Below are positions 12,601 to 22,692 of a stretch of 64,000 nucleotides of DNA, in pieces. The stretch spans positions 1-64,000 of the forward strand of contig JALLLS010000118.1 of assembly GCA_025094145.1 (NCBI GenBank), given 5' to 3'. Within the stretch, counting starts at the first letter, position 1. Every line of letters begins with the position of its first letter. The position numbers and the translations under genes are program-made. A model generated the notes under the pieces. It was not told the DNA's origin. It ran no database searches and saw nothing but the letters and a program-made list of their open reading frames with translations. The stretch comes from Spinellus fusiger (Eukaryota; Mucoromycota; Mucoromycetes; Mucorales; Phycomycetaceae).

Positions 12601-14194
12601 TGGACATGGAGAATCTTGTCCTTGATATAGTACAGCTGGTTCTGGTGGATTTGGTAAGCAGGACGTTCTCTCTCCAGCTTGAACACAATCAAACCACTGT
12701 CATGGCCTACGCAAGTGAATGAGTTATCTATTCATTCTAGTGACAACATCCACTCCTCACCAGCAGCAAACAGATTCAACTCTGGATGGGCTGTTAGCAC
12801 CCAGAAACGATCATGGTCACGCTTGAATGTAGCCACAGCCGTACGCTTTGTCATATCCCAGACACGGATGGACTTGTCTTCACCGTCTGAAAGAATCAGT
12901 TCTTGGCGAGGATGGAAAATAGCACTGGAGACATTGTTGAAATGGCCTCTGCAACTATCCACTTCCCATGCCTTGGAGTCTATTGTTATTATTATTGTTA
13001 TTATTGTTATTATTTTCCAATTAGCCACTTGACTCACAAACAACTGTCTTTACCATTCATTCTCCACATCTTCACCTGTCTGTCATCGCCTGCAGAGACA
13101 ATAAGAGGTAGTGTAGGGTGGAAGGAGACCCAATTGACGCCATGATCATGGCCCTCCAGAACATACTTTACAATGACATCTGTGGATCCAAACAAATCAG
13201 CCTGGGAGTTTTGTCGAGTGAATGCATCTTCAAAGGCCATGGGAGTTGGTGCCTGGTTCTTTTTTCGTAATCCTAGGAACAATCATTCTAGCCCAGTTCA
13301 CTCCACTCCACTTCACTCCACTGTGTTATTGTCTCTTACCAGAAATATCCCATACACGCACCGTCTGGTCCATGGAAGCCGACACTACCAAATCATTCTT
13401 GGGATGGAACTGTGCACACATAACATAGTGGTTGTGACCTGTAAGAATGGCAATGCAGTTTCTAGACTGCCAGTTCCAGAGACGGATCGTTTGGTCGTCA
13501 GAGGCAGAGATAATCCAGGGGTATTCGTGATGGAAGAAGACAGTGCGCACATAGTCAAGATGGCCGTTGAGAGTGAACAGGCAGCGACGGGTCTTGTAGT
13601 TCCAGACCTTGATCTTGTAGTCATCACCACCCGAAACAAACAGTGGTTGTGTGGGGTGGAAGGCAATACCACGGACAGGGCCTAAAGAACAATATGAGGA
13701 TGTGGCATTCATAAACACTGTACTGTGGTGTAGAGTGTGTAGAGTGTATTGTACTGTGGTGTAGAGTGTGTAGACTGTGTAGACTGTAATGTACTGTGTA
13801 CTGTGCTATACTGTACCATCGTGTTCATCAAAGCGTTCTAGGAGTGTGCCCATGCGGTAGTCCCATAGTTGGACACAGCCGTTATGCAGAGATGCCAATA
13901 TCCATGGGCGTTTAGGGTGGAATGCAATGCCTTTGACGCGATTACTTTTGGATTCAAACTTATAGAAAAGGTTGAGTGAGATGGAACAGAGAGTGTCTCT
14001 AGTGATGAAGCAATGTCCAGCCAAAACACTACCCACTGCTACTACTGCTACTACTGCTACTACTGCTACTACTGCTATTACTACTGCTGTTGCTGGAGTG
14101 TATGCCTTCCGTGGCTACGTAGGCTTCTACTGGGCTGGGCTCTATTCTGCTTTTATATATATATATATCTGTTTACCTTTGTAAGCATCTGCAT
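9659..14194 (-). CDS. COPA: Coatomer subunit alpha (COPI, alpha-COP)
   Basis: Alpha-COP is part of the COPI coat that carries vesicles from Golgi to ER and binds dilysine retrieval signals. Nine exons (14194-14177, 13958-13817, 13681-13340, 13272-13054, 12979-12761, 12706-12483, 12398-10701, 10613-10014, 9901-9659) give 1234 residues, matching human COPA (1224). The order is an N-terminal WD40 propeller (repeats ending VQLWDY, IKVWNY, IRLWNW, VRVWDI, VKMWRM and IRVWDM), a second propeller and helical solenoid, an acidic linker, and a C-terminal zinc-ribbon-like domain with CPFCQ and CTVCE. The first exon has only 18 bases, coding MQMLTK before [10 protein letters not shown]; a downstream frame without it has no ATG. 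Intron 1 (218 bases) carries a CTACTACTG array. The yeast homologue is RET1. Confidence 0.97.
14033..14090. repeat. CTACTACTG microsatellite inside COPA intron 1
   Basis: Imperfect tandem trinucleotide array (units CTA, CTG, ATT) lying wholly within the first COPA intron, between the 18-base first exon and exon 2. Length changes here would not alter the protein unless they affect splicing. Confidence 0.85.
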
Positions 14195-14485
14195 TTTGGT
14201 AAAACAGTACAATAATCAAGCACAAACACACACAAAACACACACACAAAACACACACAAAAAAGAGAGAGAGAGAAAAAAAGTGAGAAAAAGTGTGGAGT
14301 TGGAGTGTACGGATGTGTGAGTAGTGCGTTGGTAGGATCAGGGCGCCTAGTTCATTCTTCAAAGTCCGAATCCAATAGCAGACAAGTCAATGAGTAAAAA
14401 ATAAAAATAAAAAATCTCTCCGTCCGTGTCTCATTATTTTTGTCAATGGCACATTCACAGAAATAGCAGTGGGAAAAGATAATAA

Positions 14486-14893
14486 TAGTAGTTGATAGTT
14501 GATAGTAGTTAATAGCTGATAGTAGTTAATATTAGTTAATAGTTAATAATAGTTAATAATAATTAATAGTTGATAGTAGTTAACAGTAATAATAATTAAT
14601 AGTAATAATAGTTGATAGTAGTTAATAATAATTAATAGTAATAATAGTTGATAGTAGTTAATAATAATTAATAGTAATAATAGTTAATAGTAATAATAAT
14701 TAATAGTAATAATAATTAATAGTAGTTAATAGTAGTTAATAATAATTAATAGTAATAATAATTAATAGTAATAATAATTAATAGTAATAATAATAGTAAT
14801 AATTAATAGTAATAATTAATAGTAGTTAATAGTAGTTAATAATAATTAATAGTAATAATAATTAATAGTAATAATTAATAGTAATAATTAATA
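14486..14893. repeat. AT-rich minisatellite (TTAATAGTAATAATAA type)
   Basis: About 400 bases built from the short words TTAATAGT, AATAAT and TGATAGT arranged in longer higher-order units of roughly 12-30 bases. Only A, T and sparse G are used on the plus strand, with almost no C, so the array is strongly strand-asymmetric. It lies in the COPA upstream region. Confidence 0.9.
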
Positions 14894-16071
14894 ACAGGCA
14901 TGGGATAAGGGAAAGAAGAAGTCAGATGTGGTTTTCTATACACAAGAAAGGACAAGAACAAGGACAAGGACGCGTCTTCCAGTGGCATCAGTAGTGATGG
15001 CAGCAGGTGGGTTGATTGGAGGGGAAAGGTCAGAATAGTGCAAGATGATTGGTGTGAATAGGATCACGGTTACACATGGTAAGAAAGGAAGAGTGTCAAA
15101 TGCAGAGAAAAAGGTGACCCAAGAGCACCCCCAAAATAAAAGATAAAGAAAGAAAAAAAAGAAAAAAAGAAAACCGACAGAAAGTAAGATTGCCTCTTTA
15201 TCTTAATATTTTTATAAGACAAGTGACTTAATTTTAGACTTAATTTTATATGGAGAAAAGGATGCTGCATTGATTGGCACTTGGTGTGTACTTGCACCCA
15301 ACCTACAGAATATGATCCTGATCCCCACGTGTAATAAATGAGAGGAGGTGATGCCGTTGCCTATTCTTCTCTCTCTTTTTTTTTCTTTTTTCTTTGTCTA
15401 TTGCATTGCTACCAAGAGCAAAGTACGACCATTGGCTCATTCTCACGACATTTATCACCACATTACTTCCAATGTGACTCTATTTTTATGCCCAGTCTAC
15501 TCCATACCCTACGATGGAAGTAAAAGTACAAATAGAAATAGAAATAGAGATAGAAATAGAAATGAGGGGGAAGAGGAGGAGAGAGAAGAGAGGGGGAGGA
15601 GGGGGAAGAAGGATTTTTATTTTTCCAGTTTCTTATTCCATTTTGATGTCTCCTATAGGTGGAGATGGGATATATCTTTGAGGATATTAATATACTTGTG
15701 TATTTCCATTGACTATCAACAGACAAGGAGAAATGAAGTAGAATCCAAAGTGACTTAAAGACAGTCCCTACTTGCTGTGAATAGAAATAAAAGATTAGGC
15801 TTTGGGCGAATCAACCTCCATGGAGAGATACAAAAAAAAGGAGGAAATTAGAGGGAAAACAAGGGAAAAGTGCATTTTTGTAGATCCAAAGGATGGACAC
15901 ACAAGCGATGGGATACACACACATATATACACAGCCATAACCACACACAAATAGATAAAAATAAAAAATAAAGGTACAAATAGATGCAAGCAGAGATCAA
16001 CATTGGTTTGTTAGTGGATATGGAGGATGGTGATGGATATGGGTGATGGATATAGATACATATACACGTCT

Positions 16072-16255
16072 ATATCTACACATCTACAGTATACACATCT
16101 ACAGTATACACATCTACAGTATACACATCTATACTTACACATCTATACCTACACGTTAATATCTACACGTTAATATCTACACATTAATATTTACACATCT
16201 ATACCTACACATTAATATCTACACATTAATATTTACACATCTACAGTATATAAAT
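16072..16255. repeat. ACACATCTACAGTAT / ACACATTAATATCT tandem repeat
   Basis: A 15-base unit ACACATCTACAGTAT is repeated about four times. Related 14-16-base units (ACACATCTATACCT, ACACATTAATATCT) follow, before the first unit returns near 16237. The mixture suggests repeated slippage on diverged units. It lies about 370-550 bases upstream of the next start codon. Confidence 0.85.
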
Positions 16256-16623
16256 ATTTAAGGAGAAACCCCTCCTCTCAACCCACAGATGAAGATTGGC
16301 GTACAGACTCATTAAAAAGGACGTTCCAGCAACGGCCAGAATGCGTGGATTGAGTTGATAGATGCATTGCAGAAAGAGGAGATGGACAGACGAGGGACAA
16401 AATAGACATAAACATCCACAGACAAAGCCTAATCCACTTGGACATGAGGGACGTCATGCAAACACAGTGTAGACATTTCATCCTCATTCCCTTTAAATAG
16501 TCGCATCTATCGTTGGCTCTCTTTTCTTCCTCTTCCTTTCCTCTCACTATTTGCCACTCTCTTCTCCTCCTCCTCCTCTTCCTCTTCTACTTCTACTTCT
16601 TCTTGTTTTGATAGCACTGAACT

Positions 16624-18314
16624 ATGGACACCATGACTGATTTACCCGTGCCTGGCTCTCCCTCTTTGGACGGATGCGATAAAATGAAAAATGCCAGTCG
16701 CCGTACCTCTGTCTCCACACAAACAGTAAGAGATCTGTCTCCTCCCTGCACTCCTCCCAGTGAAGAGCAGAAACCAGATGCAAGGGCCTACACTGTCTCT
16801 CAGGGCGAATTTGAATCTGAAAAACACTTTTATCCTCGTGTCCTCAATGCACAGATCCACCCACTTGTCCAGTCCTTTTTTGCCCTGGGAAATGACCGCA
16901 TTATTGCCAGATACACCCACCTGAACCCACAAGTCAATCCAGATCTCCTCAAACAGATCCTTTCGTACCGCCCCAGCCACTTCCAATGGGCTGGATCTGA
17001 TCTGTTCAATGTCACCACCTCCTCTGGGCAGCGTCAGATGATTGTCATTGAAACCAACTCATGTCCCTCGGGTCAAAAGTCTATGCCTCTTTTATCAGAG
17101 ACAGACGAGCACAACGAACAGGGAGGCTACCGGCTGGTCATTGAGTCTGCCTTCCAGGAACAGCTGTCCAAGGCAGACCCCGCCATGGGTGGATTGGCGG
17201 TGGTCTGTGACAAGAACATGATGGAGGCCAGTGGGTATGCTGCTGTGCTGGCCGATGTTGCAAAGGAACACGTCTGGGTGGCAGAATGGCATGCCGGGGA
17301 TCCTGACCCCAATGTCAAGTGGTTGGACAGAGTGCTGTATGTCCGCGACACGAACAAGGTGTGGCATCCCATTCGAGCCTGCTTCCGCTACCTCACCCAG
17401 AGGCCGTGGAACAGATTTCCATTGCAAACAAAGACCATTGTTATGAACCAGATCATCAGTTGTTTGGCGGGTGGGCGTAATAAGATGATGGCAGCCAGAG
17501 CGTATGACTTTTATAATTCTGAGCTGGTGGATTCTGGTCTGAACATCCGTACGCCAGAAACCATTAATAATGTTACGTGTGGCGAGATACCGCTTTGGCT
17601 AGAATCCATGGGAGGACATGCAGTACTCAAAGTGCCGTACTCTAATGCTGGTAGGTTACTCCTTTCCCCCCCTTTTATTTTTATTTTTATAAACTGTTTG
17701 TGCTTTGTCTGTGATGGTCCAATCGACAGCACTGAGATTGGATGGACTCCATTTATATATATATATACCTATATACCTATATACATATGTATAGATTGAT
17801 AGAGAGAGAAAAGAGAAAAGGAGATCTAATATTGATACTTTGATAGGACAAGGGGTGTATACCATCACCAACAAATCAGAACTGGACCACTTCTTAGCCC
17901 AGGATCACCACTATAACAAAGTAAGTCGTGCTTAAAGTGTCACTTGTATCCACACACACACACACACAGAAAGACCCTTGGACTTACCCTTGTGCTGTGT
18001 TCTTTAGTTTATTGTTCAGTCTCTGGTGGGCAATGCCTCGTGGTCTAGTACGACACGCACAGGCAAATTCTACCATGTAGGCACCATCCCCAACAAAAAG
18101 AACAATACCTACGTGAGTGATCTTCGTATGATGGTAACAGGTAAGCTCCCTTGAACAAGGGAAAAACAACAACAACAGTGCATTGGTATTGAATAAGAGG
18201 GCATTGGTATGTTCTTATGACTAGGCAGTGAACATGGATTTAGACCCATCTGTATCTATGGCAGAAAAGCACGTCTTCCCTTGACTTCTAAACTGGATCC
18301 TAATGGTAAAAGAA

Positions 18315-18346
<32 letters not shown>

Positions 18347-18685
18347 GGGAATCCTTTTCTTTCTTCATCTTCTCATCTCTCGTTCTTTCTAGTCAATACA
18401 TGGGATATGCTTGGTACAAATCTTTCTGTAAAATTACCTGATGGTGGCTGGACCACAGACACATCCCGTCTTATTCTGATGGACAGAAAAGACTTTAACC
18501 AACTGGGCCTGGGCATTGATGACTTGATTGATGCGTATATCCAGACAGTCTTGGCTGTCATTGCTATTGATCGCATGGCAGCAAGGTTAATGGCCAATGG
18601 TAAATTCGATTATCAGCTATTCCGGAGTCTTAACCCAGACAATGCACTACTTCGAGAGATTCAAGAGGCCAATGAGGACTTTTAG
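16624..18685 (+). CDS. Uncharacterised conserved protein, possibly ATP-grasp-like
   Basis: I cannot name this family with certainty. Five exons (16624-17650, 17847-17920, 18008-18140, 18225-18305, 18393-18685) join in frame to 535 residues. The first 65 residues are Ser/Thr/Pro-rich with possible proline-directed phosphorylation sites (DLSPPCTPP). The body is well folded in appearance: [16 protein letters not shown] near residue 145, then [20 protein letters not shown], and [16 protein letters not shown] across the first splice junction. That last motif looks like the nucleotide-binding lysine and glycine loop of ATP-grasp enzymes, and [15 protein letters not shown] follows near the end. The cytosol is the likely location, since no signal or membrane segment is seen. 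The gene structure is firm; the function is a guess. Confidence 0.8.
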
Positions 18686-19792
18686 ATCTTATTTATTATA
18701 GCATTGTTTGGATTTGATGGCATTAAGAAGAGTCTTATTTATATTTATATATATATATATATATATATTATCTATTATAGTATATTCTATCTGTTTTTTT
18801 TGTATCTATGCCCTGTATGTATCCAATGCAGGTGCTGTTGCATACTCTCTTTCATCTGAAGAGTATAGGACCATGAGGGTTGTTCTTGTTCTTGTGGTTG
18901 CTGCTGCTACTATTATTATTGTTATTACTATTATTAAAGAAGAAGAAAAGAAAAGAAAACAAGGAAAACAAGGAGTGCTGCAGGGTGTGGGCAAATGAGT
19001 ACATGAAAACACATAACATCGATTAGCTATGGAAAGAAAAGAGAACTAGAGTAAAAGACTCTTCTTTTTTGTTCTTTTCTGGGTAAATAGAATCAACTAT
19101 AGTGCAGTGCAGTGCAGTACATAGTAAAGAGACATCTCGCTTTATCTAAATAGGTATCCAAGTTTGTGCGCCTTTGCATACATTAGATAATAGTTAATAG
19201 TTAATAGATAGTACATATAAACACTAGTCCATTTGTATCATTTGGCGTATTTATCATTCCAATACTGCCACTAAAGAAATAAAGACCTCAAGTACTTTAT
19301 TAGCTATTATCCTATAAAGATAAGCCCATCTAATAAGAATAAGAATAAAAACAGACATAGAATAGCCTGGTGATGGAAAGATATCTCATTCAATTGCCTT
19401 TCTATCATGGACAAACAGGGACTATTTGTTCTTTCTGCACTATAAGATAGAAGATAGAAAGAGCAGTAAAACACGTCTCTTATAAGACAGTAGAAAAGAA
19501 TATTTGTTCTGTTGCTATGTTACTGCTACTACTCTCTGCTATGACTGGACCCCTTCCTTGATCTATCCAGGAACAGAAAGAATTGTCTTTTCTACACACA
19601 CAATAAGAAGAGAAAGAAAACATAAGAACTTTTGTATATATTACAAAAAGATAAAAGAAGACTGGGATACTATTTACCACACAGTATGTATAAGAAGGAA
19701 GAAGAAAAAAGACATGCACAAGTGGAAATATCAAGAGTAAATAAAAAGAAGAATAGACACGCATTAAAATACTTGTTCTTGTTTCCTTGTCA
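18686..19792. other. 1.1-kb convergent spacer, nothing recognised
   Basis: AT-rich sequence between the convergent stops of the 16.6-kb gene and SCD6, with a TA microsatellite (about 18743-18768) and small TTATTA runs. Open frames are short, hydrophobic and unlike neighbouring genes. I see no RNA gene. Confidence 0.5.
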
Positions 19793-20149
19793 TTAGTTGA
19801 CCTGTCCCTGTGTGCTGGACTGTTGCTGTTGGAATGTCTCTTTATTAGTCCCTTTTATTGCCTCTTTACAAGATAGACTTACTCTGTTGCCTTGACGATA
19901 ATTAGATTTGTTACCGTTAGTGCTGTTGCCGTTAGTGTTGTTGCTGTTGCTGTTAGTGTTATTGTTGCTGCTGTTATTGTTACGGCCTCCACGGTAATAG
20001 CCTCCACGACCACTGCGACCACGATGATTACGGGATCTTGATTGATCCACTGTGGTCTGACCAAATGTCTCCATGTTCAATCGACGCTCTTCTTGGAACT
20101 TGCCACGACGATCCACGCTGATATAAATAATATAAAAACAATAAGCCAT

Positions 20150-20183
<34 letters not shown>

Positions 20184-21004
20184 TTGTATCTGCTTGGACC
20201 TCTTCTTCCACTCTTACTTACCTAATCTGTGCGCTGCGTTCTTTGGACTCGCATGAAATATTATCAAAAAAACTCTTTGCCTTGTCATAGAACAACTCTT
20301 CCGAGGGAGGAATTTGAATCTCTTCCTCTTCTTCTTCATGCCCTTGTTCTTCTTCTTCTTCCTCAGTGGGTTTAGAGACCTCCTTCAGAATCTGATCCTT
20401 ATCAAATTTAGCATTGGCAGATTCAAAGTCAAAATCAGAAGCAGGAATATTGAGGTTTTGTTTTCCATTATGTTCTGTGAGGAGAGTACGACTGCGGTTC
20501 TGGCCACCCCGAGAATGAGAAGCTCCTCCTGTGGTGTTGTTGCTGTTGCTGTTGCTGTTATTGTTGCTGTTATTATTGTTGCCATGGGAGGGTGTTGTGT
20601 GGCTCAAGGGAGGAGGAGGAGAGGTGCTATGACTGTGACCGTCGCTAGTAGCAGCAGAAGCAGTGGCAGTAGCAGACGAAGGACGGCCTCGGTGACTGCT
20701 TTGGCGGTGGTGACTACTGAGAGAGGGTGGGTAGCCATCCTCCTGTCTTTTGCCGTGTTTGATCTCCAAGTCTAATTCGCTGACTTGTTTAGCCAATGAC
20801 TCAACAGCAGCACCATCAATTTCTTGCGCCGATCCTTTGGCAAGACCTGACTTGTGTCTCTCAAAGGCGTCCGTTTTGGGTATTATTGGGTCTTCGCGTG
20901 TTTTGGGTGACTCTGTACTCGTAAGGGGGGAGTGGTTTGCCATAGCCTGTCCAAGAGAAGGTTGTGCGATGGAAGGAGGTTGCATTGACATATGAGGCTG
21001 CTGC

Positions 21005-21037
<33 letters not shown>

Positions 21038-21729
21038 ACCTGTTGTACCTGTTGTACCTGTTGCTGCTGTTGTTGTGGTGGCGGAGGTGGGTGAGGATAC
21101 CCAGACGTCTGCCAATACGTCGACACTGGCTGGTAAGGAGACATCATGTAAGGACTGGCAGGATGATAGGCCTTGGAAGACAAATATAAGTCCCTGAGTC
21201 CCATTCTCCTATAGTTACCATCATTACAGGATCATTGGGGACATTGACGGGTGGTGGAGCAGGTTTAGCAGGTGCTTCAAACACTTGGAGATCCTTAATA
21301 TCCGATCCACGAAAGACAATAAAGTCAAATGTATTCTCTGCAGGTGGAATCTCTTCCTCATGCTTCCCTCTTCTGCCCTCTGTACCATAAGAACGCACTA
21401 TAGAGCAAGAACACGAACAAGAACACGAACAAGAACACGAACAAGAGCAAGAGCAAGAGCAAAAAAGGGGGAGGAATAGAATAAGCACACAATAAAAGAG
21501 AAGAAACACCCACTGTGGAGTATGTAGTGTGCTGTGTCCACAAGAAACACCTTTACCTTTTCCTAATGCCACTGTAGAATCCTGAGCATTGATGTTGTGC
21601 AATATTCCCACATAACGAATATCACTAAAACTTATAAGCTATTAAGAAGCAGAGTCAGCACACTATTAAACAAGGTCATCTTATAATACTTGCTGATATC
21701 TTTGAACCAATGAAGCTGTGTCCGCTCAT
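19793..21729 (-). CDS. SCD6: Scd6/LSM14-family RNA-binding protein
   Basis: Scd6/LSM14 proteins repress translation and promote decapping in P-bodies. Five exons (21729-21694, 21638-21557, 21397-21219, 21171-20222, 20117-19793) give 523 residues. The domain order is complete: an LSm14-type Sm fold at residues 1-100 (FIGSKIS, DIRYVGILHNI, DFIVFRGSDIKDL), a Pro/Gln-rich linker with poly-Q, an FDF motif (FDFESANAKFDK), an FFD box (LFYDKAKSFFDNIS), a TFG box (FQEERRLNMETFGQ) and RGG repeats (GRSGRGGYYRGG) near the end. The first intron, only 55 bases, uses a GCAAGT donor; it joins IGSKIS to LISFSDIRY, exactly as family members read. The ATG at 21729 gives MSGHSFIGSKIS. Confidence 0.95.
21000..21075 (-). 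repeat. CAG/CAA repeat coding poly-glutamine in SCD6
   Basis: A run of CAA and CAG codons, broken by valines, codes two glutamine tracts inside the linker of the SCD6 protein. Such low-complexity tracts commonly aid condensation of P-body proteins; here that is inference from the family. Confidence 0.85.
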
Positions 21730-22089
21730 TAGGTTAAGAGTGGTGAATAAAACAAAAACAAGAGAAGAGTGGCAAATAAACCCCGTTTGCTGACGACGAC
21801 TTTCTCTGCTTCACTCCACGCTGTACTCCCCTCGTTCCTTTTTCTTTCCTTTTTCTTTCTTTTTGCCTGCACTGCTCTACAAAAGTTGTGTGCTGAGGTT
21901 GTATTTTATTTTTGTATGTTATTGAGCATCATCCCACCCCCCTTAGACATCTTCCTGGTAGTGGACATTTCTACATCTATCAGCAGAATACAACATTTTA
22001 TTCTTGATGTTCTAAAAAGGTAATCTATATTTTATGGGATTCAGTCTCTATTGGATGGAATATAAGTGTACATGGGTCTTGGTTATTAT

Positions 22090-22692
22090 TTACAGTGACA
22101 TGGTATCATGAGTTGGAAGATAAAGACGTCTGAGCTTAATGACTTTGACAGACCGGGCTTTTATGCTGATAGGAACAGTAGAAGACCCCTTGACAGAGTA
22201 AACACCACTGCCTTGACATTCTGAAGACTATAAATAATTAAATAATTAAATATAAAGATGCATAGATAGACGCTTGTTCTTTTCATGATCAATCCATCCA
22301 ATAATAAAAAACAACTTACTCTATAAAATGTTATTCTTGTTAATGGATCATTCACAACAAGTGAGCCCACGTGTTTGGACTGTAGATTCCAACATGAAAT
22401 AGAAGAAAAAGGCAAAGAATCTAGGCTTGATCAGTACTGCAATGAAGTATTTTAATAAGCTACTATAATAAAGGCTATACTGCCTAAGCTGCAGTAATAA
22501 AGAGAGTCACATACCAATGTGCTGAACAGTGCCCTTTTTATGAGAAAGAGTGTAAATGTCCATTTGGAATTGTATGGGCCGTGTGGGTGTCATCGAGTTC
22601 ATTTCTATTGAGGGAGATTGACAGGACACACCCAAACATGTAAAGAGTAAAAGAATAGACAATAGTAAAGATGAAGAACTGAGGCAAGACAT
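22090..22692 (-). CDS. Small secreted cysteine-containing protein, possible beta/gamma-crystallin-like fold
   Basis: Three exons (22692-22515, 22420-22320, 22227-22090) join in frame to about 138 residues. Residues 1-24 form a strong signal peptide (SLLLSILLLFTCLGVSC). The mature part contains SCWNLQSKHVGSLVVNDP, then RITFY, SSECQGSGVYSV and PISIKARSVKVI. The pattern of a Cys-containing loop, GSL-V-DP, ITFY and a terminal SVKV strand is reminiscent of small secreted fungal proteins with a beta/gamma-crystallin-like fold, but I cannot confirm this. The third exon has a second possible acceptor 7 bases on, which would end the protein earlier; I chose the site giving the longer frame. Likely secreted into wall or medium; function unknown. 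Confidence 0.6.

Larger units (their letters stand above)
14195..16623. other. 2.4-kb divergent spacer between COPA and the 16.6-kb gene
   Basis: This spacer serves as the promoter region of two divergent genes. It contains an AT-rich minisatellite (14486-14893), a second tandem array (16072-16255), a CACACAAAA-rich stretch near 14220 and a purine-rich GAGGGG block near 15560. The longest open frame (15348-15758) is low-complexity, with runs of Phe, Arg-Asn and Glu-Arg, and I do not accept it as a gene. I see no tRNA or other RNA gene. Confidence 0.6.

Noticed and set aside
15348..15758. 136-residue open frame with Arg-Asn and Glu-Arg runs
   Set aside because: Low-complexity, driven by GAAATAGAAATA and GAGGGG repeats; no splice partners and no family resemblance.
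19480..19764. Hydrophobic 94-residue frame on the minus strand
   Set aside because: Phe/Tyr-rich translation of AT-rich spacer with no conserved motif.
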